Shown: positions 52,300-62,021, counted from the stretch's first letter. The stretch: 63,403 bases of DNA from Bifidobacterium italicum (GCF_002286915.1 NZ_MVOG01000007.1:1-63403), one strand, 5' to 3'. Notes: a model not told the origin generated them from the letters alone. A program made the numbers and translations.

Positions 52300-53552
52300 G
52301 CAACAGTTCCGCTACACGCCTGCCGCGCCGGTTCGCGCGCGCCGTGGCCGCGATCTGCGCATGCCTGTGCACGATGGCCGCCATCGGTCTCGGCCCGCAG
52401 ACGGCGATGCGCGCCGCGCAGGCGGATGATGGGCAACGCCAATGCCAGGCGGGCATCGAAAACTACATCACCGACACGCCGTGGACGAACACACTGTTCA
52501 ATGTGGAGGCCCTGCACCAGCAAAGCACCGGCAAGGGCGTGACGGTCGCCGTCATCGACTCGGGCGTCAGCACCGAGAACCCGCACCTTGCCGACGCCGT
52601 CGTGGAAGGGAAAAGCTACATTCCCGACGACGATTCGAAGGGGAGGAAGGACGTCTACAGTCACGGGACCATCGTGGCCGGCATCATCGGCGCGCGACGG
52701 ATCAAAGGATCCTCCGTCGTCGGCATCGCGCCGGACGCCAAGATCATGCCGATTCGCGTCTTCGAGGCGCTGCGGCAGGAAAACGGGCAGACGACCGGCA
52801 ACGCCGACATGTTCACGCTCGCGGACGGCGTCCGCTATGCCGCGGACCACGGCGCACAGGTCATCAGCATCTCGATGAGCGACACCCATGACCTCCCGGC
52901 GATGCAGGACGCCGTGAAATATGCGACCAAACACGGCGCGCTCGTCGTGGCGAGCGCGGGCAACCGGCTCACGTCGTCAAGCACCGTGGACGGCATGCGC
53001 TATCCGGCGGCGTATCCGGAAGTCGTCGGCGTATCCGCCGTGACGATGGAGCTCACCTCCACCGAGGACGCGATCCATGGCACGCAGGTGGACGTCGTGG
53101 CGCCCGGGGCCAATGTGGCCTCGACGATTCCCAGCGGCGTGGACTGCGGATTCAGCGATGGATCCTCCACAAGCTATGCGACGGCGTTCGTGAGCGGGCA
53201 GGCGGCGCTCATCGCCGAACGCTACCCCGACGAGACGCCGGCGCAATGGAAGCAGCGAATCCTGGCGACCGCGAACCGTAGCCATCCCGATGAGCGTGAT
53301 GACGAATACGGATGGGGCGTCATCGATCCGATCGCATCGCTCAACGTGGCGCTCTCCGACAATCTGCGCGGGCCGAAGGCCAACGGCCAGACGACGCAGC
53401 TGCAGGCCGACCGCCCGACGGAAAGCGTCACGTTGACGCCCCGGCATGACCCGAATGCGCTCGCGAAACGGATCATGATGATGATGACGATCGTCACCGT
53501 CGTCATCTGCGCCACCGCATCGCTGCATACGCTCAGACGCCGTGACGGCTGA
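52296..53552 (+). CDS. mycP: Mycosin, subtilisin-like serine protease
   Basis: A 418-residue S8 protease with a signal peptide (residues 1-42, cleaved near AQADD). The catalytic residues are in AVIDSGVS, VYSHGTIVAG and GSSTSYATAFVSG, with the oxyanion Asn in ASAGNR. A C-terminal transmembrane helix (MMMMTIVTVVICATASL) anchors it. In mycobacteria mycosin is an essential part of the type VII complex and caps or stabilises it. It is the canonical mycosin of the locus, in contrast to the two tandem S8 proteases on the other strand. It overlaps eccB by four bases. Confidence 0.95.
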   Translation: MSNSSATRLPRRFARAVAAICACLCTMAAIGLGPQTAMRAAQADDGQRQCQAGIENYITDTPWTNTLFNVEALHQQSTGKGVTVAVIDSGVSTENPHLADAVVEGKSYIPDDDSKGRKDVYSHGTIVAGIIGARRIKGSSVVGIAPDAKIMPIRVFEALRQENGQTTGNADMFTLADGVRYAADHGAQVISISMSDTHDLPAMQDAVKYATKHGALVVASAGNRLTSSSTVDGMRYPAAYPEVVGVSAVTMELTSTEDAIHGTQVDVVAPGANVASTIPSGVDCGFSDGSSTSYATAFVSGQAALIAERYPDETPAQWKQRILATANRSHPDERDDEYGWGVIDPIASLNVALSDNLRGPKANGQTTQLQADRPTESVTLTPRHDPNALAKRIMMMMTIVTVVICATASLHTLRRRDG

Positions 53553-53587
53553 GCGTATCCGATTGGGATGCGAAAACGCATAAGACA

Positions 53588-53624
53588 AGAGGGTGTGAGG
53601 CGTCACGGACGCATCACACCCTCT
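53588..53624 (+). terminator. Hairpin after mycP
   Basis: AGAGGGTGTGA (53588-53598) is complementary to TCACACCCTCT (53614-53624), and the loop holds a further 5-bp stem (GCGTC with GACGC). It lies 36 bases after the mycP stop. No U tract, but the sequence after it is strongly A/T-rich. Confidence 0.7.
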
Positions 53625-53625
53625 C

Positions 53626-53683
53626 ACCGAATACCTATATATATATTATATATATACCGAATACCTATATATATAAGGTATAG
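53626..53683. repeat. A/T-rich direct repeat between convergent genes
   Basis: ACCGAATACCTATATATATA occurs at 53626-53645 and again at 53656-53675 (30-bp period), joined and followed by alternating TA runs and an AGGTATAGG sequence. It is the lowest-GC spot of this part of the window and lies between the ends of mycP and pepN. Confidence 0.8.
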
Positions 53684-53703
53684 GTCAATCAGTCATTCGT
53701 CCT

Positions 53704-56328
53704 TCACTCCTCGACGGTCTCGCTGAGCTTCATGTTGAACTCGGCGACGGCGCGGGTGCGTTCCGAGGCTTCGACGTTGCCGCGGACGATGCGCTTGAGC
53801 GCGTTGTCCGCGTCCTGATGCCCGTCGAGCCATGCATTGCCGGCTTCCACAAGCTTTGCGGGATCGGCGAAGCCCGGATAGAGGCCCTCGAGCAGCGCCT
53901 CGGCCATATGGAAGGACTTGTTCTGCCAGATCCATGCCGCCTCGTCGAAGTAGGCGTCCACATACGGGTCGGCGAGCGTCTGGCTCGGCGTGCCGGCGAA
54001 GCCGCGGGCGACCTCCTCGAGCTGGCTGTTCGTCAGCGCGTCGTTGTGCAGCGCCTGGTCCCACGCCCAGCGCTTCGCGTCCGCGGTCGCGCGCACGGCG
54101 CGGGCGCCGTAGGCGAATTCACGGTTCTCGGTCGTGTCGCGGCGCTTGAGCTCGGCCTCGATGTCCTCATCCTTGATCGCGTTGACGGATGCGAGCGCGC
54201 GCACGAGCGACCAGCGGAAGTTGTTGTCGAGTTCGAGTCCTTCGAGCACGAGCGAGCCGTCGAGCAGGCCGCGCACCATGTCGGCGAACGCGCTGTCTCC
54301 TTCGACGCCGTAGCTGAGATAGGCGGAGGCGAGCTGGAACTGCATGTCGGAGCCGGCCGGCGCGGCCTTGGCGAGCGCGAGCAGTTGTTCGGCGACGTGG
54401 CGTGCGATGCCGGCGCGCTTGGCCGGGTCGGTGTAGTGCCAGACGGTCGTCGAAAGCGTCGCGAGCGCGTAGCGGAAGGTCGTCGATTCCGTTTCGGTCG
54501 ACAGCAGCCTGAGCGTCGTGTCGATGAAATCGGTCGCGGCGAGTTCGGCGTCACGTGTCATGTCCCACAGCGCGAGCCAGACGACGGCGCGGGTGAGCGC
54601 GTCGTCGAAGCGCTGCAGGTTCGCGAGCGCGAACGCGAGCGAGTCGTCGTCGAACCTGAGCTTCGTGTAGGTCAGGTCGTCGTCGTTCGCGAGGATGAAC
54701 GCCGGCTTCGCCTTGCCTTGCACCGGCACGTCGGTCGTTTCGCCGTCGACGTCGAGCTCGATACGGTCGGTGCGCACGATCCTGCCGGTGGCCGCGTCCT
54801 CATTGTAGAAGCCGACGGCGAGGCGGTGCGGGCGCAGCACCGGATGCGCCTCGGGCGCGCTCTGCGTGAGCGTGAGCGAGGCGATCGTGCCGTCGTCGGC
54901 GCATGCCACGCCGGTCGCGATCGTGTTGATGCCCGATTCCTCGAGCCATTTCTCGCTCCACGTCTTGAGGTCGCGGCCGGAGGTCCCCTCGAGTTCGGCG
55001 AGCAGGTCGTCGAGCGTCGCGTTCGAGTAGGCGTGGCGGTACAGGTAGTGGTTGATGCCTTCGAAGAACTTGTCGCGGCCGACGTAGGCGACGAGCTGCT
55101 TGAGCACGGAGGCGCCCTTCGCGTAGGTGATGCCGTCGAAGTTGACGTAGGTGTCGTTGAGGTCGTTGATCGGCGCGACGATCGGGTGGGTCGTGCTCAA
55201 CTGGTCCTGGTTGAGCGCCCAGCTTTTCTCGCCAGAGCAGAAGGTCGCCCATGCGTCCTTCCAGTCGGTCGCCTCGGCGGTGGCGAGCGTCGACGTGAAC
55301 TCGGCGAAGGATTCGTTGAGCCACAGGTCGTTCCACCATTTCATCGTCACGTAGTCGCCGAACCACATGTGCGCGAGCTCGTGCAGCACGGTGACGACGC
55401 GGCGTTCGGCGAGCGCGTCGGTGACCTTCGACGAGAAGACGTAGGAGTCGCGGATCGTGACCATGCCGATGTTCTCCATCGCGCCCGCGTTGTATTCGGG
55501 CACGTAGATCTGGTCGTACTTCGCGTACGGGTACGGCACGCCCCAGGTCTTCGCGTAGAACGCGAAGCCTTTCTTCGTGATGTCGAACAGGTAGTCGACG
55601 TCCTTCGCGAAGTCCTCTTTGAGCGCCTGGCGGCAGTACTGCGCCATCGGGATCGTGCGGCCGTCCTCGTTCTCGTAGGTCGTGTGCCATTCGGCGTACG
55701 GGCCCGCGCAGATCGCGGTCAGGTAGGAGCTCATCGTCGGCGTCGGCGCGAAGGTCCATCGCTTCGTCGCTTCGGACGGCTTGTCGGCGAGCGTGCCGTC
55801 CATCGTCATCTTCTCGAGGTCCTCGACGGCGGCGACCGGCATGTTCGACGTGACGATCCATGACTGCGGCGCCGTCACCGTGAAGTCGAAGACGGCCTTG
55901 AGGTCAGGCTGGTCGAAGACGGCGTAGACGCGGCGCGCGTCGGGCACTTCGAACTGCGAGTAGAGGTAGACGTTGCCGTCGGACGGGTCGACGCTCCTGT
56001 GCAGGCCTTCGCCGGTCGTCGAGTAGCGGCACAGCGCCGTCACGGTGACGGTGTTGTGTTCGGCGAGGTCGTTGAGCTGGATGCGATCGTCGTCGAAGAC
56101 CTCGTTCGGGTCGACGTCGGCGCCGTTGACGACGACCTTCGTCACCTCGTCGGCGATGAGGTCGAGGAACGTGCTCTCCCCCGGCTTCGCGCCGAATTCG
56201 ACCGTCGACGTGGAGACGAAGGTCGTGCCGCCCTGCGTCAGATCGAGGTCGACGGCGTAGCGGATCGGATACTGCACGATCGATTTGCGTTCCTGCGCTT
56301 CGACGCGTGTGAGATTGGCTCCTGGCAT
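53704..56328 (-). CDS. pepN: Aminopeptidase N (M1 family)
   Basis: An 874-residue zinc aminopeptidase that removes N-terminal residues from peptides in the cytosol. GAMENIGMV provides the exopeptidase motif, HELAHMWFGD (about 314-323) the first zinc ligands and the catalytic Glu, and NESFAEF the third ligand. The length and the C-terminal helical ERAP1-like domain match actinobacterial PepN. AAGGAGCACT precedes ATG 56328. It is followed upstream by rnj on the same strand after 69 bases. Confidence 0.96.
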   Translation of the reverse strand: MPGANLTRVEAQERKSIVQYPIRYAVDLDLTQGGTTFVSTSTVEFGAKPGESTFLDLIADEVTKVVVNGADVDPNEVFDDDRIQLNDLAEHNTVTVTALCRYSTTGEGLHRSVDPSDGNVYLYSQFEVPDARRVYAVFDQPDLKAVFDFTVTAPQSWIVTSNMPVAAVEDLEKMTMDGTLADKPSEATKRWTFAPTPTMSSYLTAICAGPYAEWHTTYENEDGRTIPMAQYCRQALKEDFAKDVDYLFDITKKGFAFYAKTWGVPYPYAKYDQIYVPEYNAGAMENIGMVTIRDSYVFSSKVTDALAERRVVTVLHELAHMWFGDYVTMKWWNDLWLNESFAEFTSTLATAEATDWKDAWATFCSGEKSWALNQDQLSTTHPIVAPINDLNDTYVNFDGITYAKGASVLKQLVAYVGRDKFFEGINHYLYRHAYSNATLDDLLAELEGTSGRDLKTWSEKWLEESGINTIATGVACADDGTIASLTLTQSAPEAHPVLRPHRLAVGFYNEDAATGRIVRTDRIELDVDGETTDVPVQGKAKPAFILANDDDLTYTKLRFDDDSLAFALANLQRFDDALTRAVVWLALWDMTRDAELAATDFIDTTLRLLSTETESTTFRYALATLSTTVWHYTDPAKRAGIARHVAEQLLALAKAAPAGSDMQFQLASAYLSYGVEGDSAFADMVRGLLDGSLVLEGLELDNNFRWSLVRALASVNAIKDEDIEAELKRRDTTENREFAYGARAVRATADAKRWAWDQALHNDALTNSQLEEVARGFAGTPSQTLADPYVDAYFDEAAWIWQNKSFHMAEALLEGLYPGFADPAKLVEAGNAWLDGHQDADNALKRIVRGNVEASERTRAVAEFNMKLSETVEE

Positions 56329-56397
56329 AGTGCTCCTTGCTTGCTCTGCTTTGTTCTGGCTGCCGCTGCACGTTCGGCGCGTGCATGGCCGCGGACG

Positions 56398-58431
56398 TCA
56401 GTGCGCGTAGCCCTCCATCGCGTCCATGTCGGCGGCGATGTCCGCGACGACGGGGACGATCATCGGCTTGCGGTGCAGTTCGCGCGCGACCCAGCCGCCG
56501 AGCGTACGGCGCATGATCTGCTGCAGCTTGTGGACGTCCTTCGTGCCGGTCATCATCGCGTCGCGCAGCTGCTCGACGATCTGGTGGCGCACCTTCTCGA
56601 ACTCCTTCTCGTCCTCGGCGACGGCGTTGAGATACACCTTCGGGCCGGAGACGACCTCGGCGGCGTCCGTGTCGACGACGGCGAAGCACGAGACGAAGCC
56701 CTCGGATCCGAGGATGCGGCGCTTCTCGAGCTCCTCGTCGGTCAGTTCGCCGACCGAGTCGCCGTCGACGTAGATGTAGCCGCAGGGCACCGATCCGACG
56801 ATCGCGGCCTTGCCGTGGTAGAGGTCGACGACGTCGCCGTCCTCGGCGAGCACGACGTTGTTCGGGTCGATCCCGGTCTTCACGGCGATCAGGCCGTTGG
56901 CGACGATATGGCGGTTCTCGCCGTGGATCGGCATCGCGTTCTTCGGCTTGACGATGTTGTACATGTACAGCAGCTCGCCTTCGTTGCAGTGGCCGGAGAC
57001 GTGCACGGCCGCGTTGTCGCGGTTGACGACGCGCGCGCCGAGCTGCACGAGCTTGTTGATGACCTTGTACACGCCGTGCTCGTTGCCCGGGATCAGCGAG
57101 CTGGCGAGGATGACGGTGTCGAACTCGTTGATCGTGATGTCGCGGTGGTTGCCGTCGGCGATGCGTCCGAGCGCGGCCATCGGCTCGCCCTGCGAACCGG
57201 TGCACATGTAGACGAGCTTGTTGTCCGGATAGTCCTTCGCCTTCTTCAGGTCGATGACGGTGTCCTCGGGCAGGTGCAGGTAGCCGAGGTCGGCGGCGAT
57301 CGCCATGTTGCGCACCATCGAACGGCCGACGAAGACGACCTTGCGCCCGTACTTGTGGGCGGCGTCGACGACCTGCTGCACGCGGTGCACATGGCTCGAG
57401 AAGCTCGCGACGATGATCTTGCGCGTCGCCGTCGCGAAGACCTGGTCGAGCGCCGGGCCGATCGACGTCTCCGGCTTGACGAACCCGGGCACCTCGGCGT
57501 TCGTCGAATCCATCATCAGCAGGTCGATGCCCTGCTCGCCGAGCTTGCCGAACTCGACGAGGTCGGTGACGCGGTGGTCGAGCGGCAGCTGGTCGAGCTT
57601 GATGTCGCCGGTGTCGATGAGCGAGCCGGCGGGCGTGCGCACGCACACGGCGAGCGCGTCCGGGATCGAATGCGTCACCGAGACGAATTCGAGGTTGAAG
57701 GGGCCGACCTTGAGCTTGTCGCGGCCCTTGACCTCGATCATCTCCGGTTCGAGGCGGTGCTCCTTGCACTTCGCCTCGACGAAGCCGAGCGTGAGCTTCG
57801 AGCCGATGAGCGGGATGTCGGGGCGCATCTTGAGCAGATACGGCACGCCGCCGATATGGTCCTCATGTCCGTGCGTGAGCACGAGCGCGTCCACCTTGTC
57901 CAGCCTGTCCTTGATGTAGTTGAAGTCCGGCAGGATCAGGTCGACGCCCGGCTGCTCCTCCTCCGGGAACAGCACGCCGCAGTCGATGAGCAGGATGTGG
58001 CCGTTGTATTCGATGACGTTCATGTTGCGGCCGATCTCGCCCAGGCCGCCGAGCGGCACGATGCGCATCGAGCCCTTGCGGTACTTCGGCGGTGCGATGC
58101 GGTTCTCGTCGCTCGTGTCCGACGTGGCGAGCGCGCGCGTGCGCGTCCTGCTTGCGCCCGACTTCGCGTCCCCCTTCGACGCGGCCTTGCGGCTGCGCGT
58201 CGTCTTCTTCTCGCCCGACTTCGCGGACGCGGTCTTCGATGCGGTCTTGCGCGTGCGCGTCTTCTTCGCGCCGCCCTCGCCGATCGATTCGACGGCGAGC
58301 TCGGCCGCCTCGATCTGGTCGTCCGAACGTCGCGCCGAACGTCGGCGGGTCTCCGCGGGCGTGTCCTGTGCCGTCTGCGCGGCCTTCCTCTTCGATCCAC
58401 GCACATGCGTGGCTGCTGCTGTCTCTGTCAT
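56398..58431 (-). CDS. rnj: Ribonuclease J
   Basis: A 677-residue metallo-beta-lactamase/beta-CASP ribonuclease acting as 5'-3' exo- and endonuclease in mRNA decay and rRNA processing. Residues 1-115 are a Lys/Arg/Ala/Ser/Thr-rich disordered extension typical of actinobacterial enzymes (KTRTRKTASK, KTTRSRKAAS). The zinc motif THGHEDHIGG (about 184-193) and the beta-CASP segments (SSHVHRVQQV, TGSQGEP, SGHCNEGEL) are intact. It is downstream of dapA on the same strand, an arrangement common in actinobacteria. Confidence 0.95.
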   Translation of the reverse strand: MTETAAATHVRGSKRKAAQTAQDTPAETRRRSARRSDDQIEAAELAVESIGEGGAKKTRTRKTASKTASAKSGEKKTTRSRKAASKGDAKSGASRTRTRALATSDTSDENRIAPPKYRKGSMRIVPLGGLGEIGRNMNVIEYNGHILLIDCGVLFPEEEQPGVDLILPDFNYIKDRLDKVDALVLTHGHEDHIGGVPYLLKMRPDIPLIGSKLTLGFVEAKCKEHRLEPEMIEVKGRDKLKVGPFNLEFVSVTHSIPDALAVCVRTPAGSLIDTGDIKLDQLPLDHRVTDLVEFGKLGEQGIDLLMMDSTNAEVPGFVKPETSIGPALDQVFATATRKIIVASFSSHVHRVQQVVDAAHKYGRKVVFVGRSMVRNMAIAADLGYLHLPEDTVIDLKKAKDYPDNKLVYMCTGSQGEPMAALGRIADGNHRDITINEFDTVILASSLIPGNEHGVYKVINKLVQLGARVVNRDNAAVHVSGHCNEGELLYMYNIVKPKNAMPIHGENRHIVANGLIAVKTGIDPNNVVLAEDGDVVDLYHGKAAIVGSVPCGYIYVDGDSVGELTDEELEKRRILGSEGFVSCFAVVDTDAAEVVSGPKVYLNAVAEDEKEFEKVRHQIVEQLRDAMMTGTKDVHKLQQIMRRTLGGWVARELHRKPMIVPVVADIAADMDAMEGYAH

Positions 58432-58752
58432 GGTTTCTTCTGTTGGTTTCTCTTCGGTGCCGCCCGCCTATGCGCGCGGCGAGGCTTCATATCATCGTGT
58501 CCGGCGCCTGCGCGGATGCGCGTACGGCCCATGCGGTACGGCGACGAGGCGGATGGCCATCGGCTCACGATTGTCGTTCATTATGCTCACAGTGTATCGC
58601 CGTCGCGGACGGAGATGCGCGGCGGAGGGCTTGCTTACAGCTATCGGCGCAAACCATGCCGGAGTCGCGGCCGCATGCCCGCGCATGCGGCCGCATGGCC
58701 ATCATGCGCGGGCGTCCTGCACCGCCATCATGTGCGGGATCCGGTTCCGCGC
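58432..58752. other. Intergenic region between dapA and rnj
   Basis: About 320 bases without a gene. It contains an 11-bp perfect inverted repeat GCGGCCGCATG at 58667-58677 with 58684-58694 (loop CCCGCG), which would terminate the dapA transcript, and presumably the rnj promoter to its left. No convincing reading frame. Confidence 0.55.
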
Positions 58753-59661
58753 TCAGTCGATCAGGTCGCTCGCCCGCAGACCGGCGCGGACGACCTCGAT
58801 CTGCTCGGGCGTGGGGCCGACGTTCGGCAGGCGCATCTTCGTGCTTTCGAGGACGCCGCGCACATACAACGCCGCCTTCGCCATGACGGCCTGGAAGCCG
58901 GTGCCGTTCATCGCGTCGATCGCCGGCGCGATGCGGTTCGCGAGTTCCTGGGCGCGGTGGATGTCGCCGCGGTCGAAGGCTTCGGCGAGTTCGCGCATCG
59001 GATGCGCGGCCGCATGGGCGACGACGGAGATGATGCCGACGGCGCCGATCGACAGGAACGGCAGATAGAGCGCGTCGTCGCCCGAATACCAGGTCAGGCC
59101 CGTCTCCAGGCGTTTGCGCACGGCGCCGGCGATGTCCCCAGTCGCGTCCTTGACGGCCTTGACGTGGTCGAGCTCGGACAGGTGGCAGTAGGTGTCGAGC
59201 GCGATGCGCACGCCGGTGCGCCCCGGCACGTCGTAGACGATGATCGGCTTGTCGGCCGACTCGTCGACGGCGCGGTAATGGTAGAAGATGCCCTGCTGCG
59301 AGGGACGCGAGTAATACGGGCAGACGACGAGCACCGCGTCGGCGCCCGCCTCCTGCGTCTGCTCGACCATGCGCACCGTGTGCGCCGTGTCGTTCGAACC
59401 CGCGCCGGAGATGACGGGGACGTCGACGACCTCCTTGACGGCGCGGACGAGGTCGACCTTCTCGTCCATGTGCGTCGTCGGCGATTCGCCGGTCGTGCCG
59501 TTGACGACGAGACCGTCGGCGCCGTCGGCGACGAGCTGCTTCGCGACGCGCTGCGCGGCGTCGTAGTCGATGGATCCGTCGGCCTTCATCGGCGTCACCA
59601 TCGCGGGGAGTACACGCCCGAAGGGGGCGGGATCGAGAAGATGCATTGTTCCGTCAGTCAT
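58753..59661 (-). CDS. dapA: 4-hydroxy-tetrahydrodipicolinate synthase
   Basis: A 302-residue aldolase-type enzyme that condenses pyruvate with aspartate semialdehyde, the first step of the lysine/diaminopimelate branch. MVTPMKADGSIDY opens the barrel, GTTGESPT binds pyruvate, PYYSRPSQQG carries the catalytic Tyr and KDATGD the Schiff-base Lys. An alternative start is the ATG 5 codons downstream (MHLLDPAPFG). It follows dapB on the same strand after 140 bases. Confidence 0.96.
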   Translation of the reverse strand: MTDGTMHLLDPAPFGRVLPAMVTPMKADGSIDYDAAQRVAKQLVADGADGLVVNGTTGESPTTHMDEKVDLVRAVKEVVDVPVISGAGSNDTAHTVRMVEQTQEAGADAVLVVCPYYSRPSQQGIFYHYRAVDESADKPIIVYDVPGRTGVRIALDTYCHLSELDHVKAVKDATGDIAGAVRKRLETGLTWYSGDDALYLPFLSIGAVGIISVVAHAAAHPMRELAEAFDRGDIHRAQELANRIAPAIDAMNGTGFQAVMAKAALYVRGVLESTKMRLPNVGPTPEQIEVVRAGLRASDLID

Positions 59662-59734
59662 AGCTGCAACGGTACTGGGCGGTTAGGACGCGCCCGGGGC
59701 CGCCGGCGCCGGGCGCGGGGCCTTGAAACGCCTA

Positions 59735-59771
59735 CGGGGAGGCGGCCCCGCAGCAGGTCCGCCTCCCCGTG
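59735..59771 (-). terminator. Hairpin between dapB and dapA
   Basis: ACGGGGAGGCGG (59735-59746) is complementary to CCGCCTCCCCGT (59760-59771) around a 13-base loop, 30 bases after the dapB stop. Read on the minus strand only a short T-containing stretch (GGCGTTTC) follows, so read-through into dapA is likely. Confidence 0.65.
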
Positions 59772-59801
59772 GGCCCGGGGCGATCGGATCGCCCCGGCCG
59801 C

Positions 59802-60554
59802 TCACAGGTCGAGGAAATGGTCGAGGCCGACGGTCAGTCCCGGGAACTCGCCCGAGGCGACCTTGCGCGCGGCGAGCAGCACGCCGGGCATGAACGAGCC
59901 GCGGTCGAAGCTGTCGGCGCGGATGACGAGCTGCTCGCCGGCGTTGCCGAAGAGCACCTCCTCGTGCGCGTTGAGGCCGCGCAGGCGCACCGCGTGCACA
60001 TGGACGCCGTCGACGACCTGTCCGCGCGAGCCGCCGTCGGTCTGCGTGTTGTCCGGCACGGCGCCGAGGCCGGCCTTCGCGCGGGCCTCGCCGATGCCCT
60101 GCGCGGTGTGGATCGCCGTGCCCGAAGGCGCGTCGACCTTATCCGGATGGTGCAGCTCGATGACCTCGGCCGATTCGAAGTACGGGGCGGCGAGGCGCGC
60201 GAAATAATCGGCGAGGACGGCGGAGATCGCGAAATTCGGCGCGATGAAGACGCTCTGGCCTTCACGGGGCGCATCGGCGAGCGCGGCGCGCACCTGATCG
60301 AGCTTGTCGTCGGTCCAGCCGGTCGTGCCGACGACGACGTCGACGCCCTGCGCGATGAGCGCGAGCACGTTGTCGAGCGTCACCGACGGCACCGTGAACT
60401 CGACGACGACGTCGGTGTTCTCCGGCGTGATCGCCGTCAGGTCGTCGCCGGCGTCGAGCGCGAGCGCGAGTTCGGCGTCGGGAGCCGCGTTGACGGCGTC
60501 GACGACGTGCGAGCCCATGCGGCCCTGTGCGCCGACTACGGAAACCTTGATCAT
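59802..60554 (-). CDS. dapB: 4-hydroxy-tetrahydrodipicolinate reductase
   Basis: A 250-residue NAD(P)H-dependent enzyme, the step after DapA. The nucleotide-binding loop is VVGAQGRMGSHV, GTTGW follows, and the substrate motif HHPDKVDAPSGTA is intact. ATG 60554 was chosen; a GTG 16 codons upstream gives no protein-like extension. It opens the dapB-dapA pair. Confidence 0.95.
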   Translation of the reverse strand: MIKVSVVGAQGRMGSHVVDAVNAAPDAELALALDAGDDLTAITPENTDVVVEFTVPSVTLDNVLALIAQGVDVVVGTTGWTDDKLDQVRAALADAPREGQSVFIAPNFAISAVLADYFARLAAPYFESAEVIELHHPDKVDAPSGTAIHTAQGIGEARAKAGLGAVPDNTQTDGGSRGQVVDGVHVHAVRLRGLNAHEEVLFGNAGEQLVIRADSFDRGSFMPGVLLAARKVASGEFPGLTVGLDHFLDL

Positions 60555-60641
60555 GTTGCACCAGCTTTCTGCCTGTGGTTGTGGGGTTAAGGCTTGTTCC
60601 ACGACCAGTGTAGCGGCCGGGGTGCGCGGGGCGGCGCCGCG

Positions 60642-62021
60642 TCAGAGCGTATCGCCGCTGTCGCGTTCGGCGTCGGCGTTCTTGCGCATGAAGACCCACC
60701 AGCCGATGAGCGCGAACGGGATCGCGGCGGCCGTGTAGATCCAGGTCATCATGACGCCGGCGTGCGAGTCGAGATGGTCGAGGATCATGCCGCCGAGCAG
60801 CGAGCCGAGCGAGGCGCCGATCTGGCCCGCCGTCGTCAGCCACGACAGGCCCTCGGTCAGCGACTGCTCGGGCACCGTCTCGCGCACGATCAGGTTGCCG
60901 GTCGCGAACAGCGGCGAGACGACGAGGCCGGCGAGCAGTTCGACGGCGCCGAGGACGAAGTAGTTGTCCATCGTCGCGCGCATGCAGGCGAAGCCGACGG
61001 CGAGGATCGCGAGGCAGACGATCATGCGCCGCCAATGCGGGCCGCGGTGGTTGCGCGAGCCGAAGTACAGCGCGCCGATGCACGAGCCGACGGCGATCAT
61101 CGCGAGCTGCAGCCCGAGGAAGCGGTCGAGACGGTCGTGCTCCATCGCCGCCGTGATCGAGACGTCGAAGGTCGTGAAGCTCATGTTGAAGCAGATGAAC
61201 GTGAGCATGAGCGGCAGGATGCCGGCGTACAGCAGCACGTTGCGCGTCGCCTTGCGCGACGACGCGGCGAGCGAGTTGCGTTTGCGCGGCGAATCCCGCG
61301 GCGCGGCGCCCTGCGCGCCGTCGTCGAAGTCGCCGCGCGCCAGACGCAGTTCGGGGTCGTCGGCGGCGACCGGGTCCGTCTCGACGACGCGCAGCACCGG
61401 GGGCTCGGACCTCCTGAGCGAGAAGAAGACCGTGCCGCCGACCGCGCACGCGGCGGTCGGGACGAACAGCTGCGAGACCGGATGCACGGACGTGGCGAGC
61501 GTCGCCGCGAGGATCGGGCCGAAGATGAAGACGATCTCGTCGATCGCCGATTCGAGCGCGTAGGCCGTGTTGAGCAGATCCATGTTGCCGGTGCGTTCGA
61601 GCAGATACGTCCAGCGCGTGCGCACGAGCGCGCCAAACGAGAACTGCGTGGCGCCCATGACGAGCGCGAGCACGAACAGCAGCGGGATCGGCACACGCGC
61701 GAGCGCGCTGAACGCGAACACGAGCATCGCGACGACCTGCACGGCGAGCGCGGCGCGGCCGACCCTGCGCTGCCCGAAGCGGTCGAACAGGCGCGCGTAG
61801 AACGGCGTGACGGCGGCGACGGCGAGGATGTAGGCGCCGCTCATCGAACCGGCGATCGTCCAGTTGTCGTACAGGTGGTTGAGCGCGAGCACGATGCCGA
61901 GGCTCATCATGCTCATCGGCAGGCGCGCGAGCGCGGCGGACGCGCAGAACGCCTTCGCGCCGGGCAGCGCGAACATGCGCGCGTAGGGCGAACGCGGCTT
62001 CGTCGTGGTCTTGCCGCTCAT
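60642..62021 (-). CDS. Major facilitator superfamily transporter
   Basis: A 459-residue membrane protein with 12 predicted transmembrane helices in two halves and a charged central loop (about residues 210-260, SPRKRNSLAAS). The loop between helices 2 and 3 has the MFS motif RLFDRFGQRRVGR. It resembles drug or sugar efflux permeases of the MFS; the substrate is not deducible. Its ATG overlaps the stop of the GNAT gene by four bases (ATGA), so the pair is coupled. Confidence 0.88.
   Translation of the reverse strand: MSGKTTTKPRSPYARMFALPGAKAFCASAALARLPMSMMSLGIVLALNHLYDNWTIAGSMSGAYILAVAAVTPFYARLFDRFGQRRVGRAALAVQVVAMLVFAFSALARVPIPLLFVLALVMGATQFSFGALVRTRWTYLLERTGNMDLLNTAYALESAIDEIVFIFGPILAATLATSVHPVSQLFVPTAACAVGGTVFFSLRRSEPPVLRVVETDPVAADDPELRLARGDFDDGAQGAAPRDSPRKRNSLAASSRKATRNVLLYAGILPLMLTFICFNMSFTTFDVSITAAMEHDRLDRFLGLQLAMIAVGSCIGALYFGSRNHRGPHWRRMIVCLAILAVGFACMRATMDNYFVLGAVELLAGLVVSPLFATGNLIVRETVPEQSLTEGLSWLTTAGQIGASLGSLLGGMILDHLDSHAGVMMTWIYTAAAIPFALIGWWVFMRKNADAERDSGDTL

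Noticed and set aside
55999..60207. A 1402-residue plus-strand open frame over pepN, rnj and dapA
   Set aside because: It spans three well-supported minus-strand genes and two intergenic gaps and has no recognisable motif.
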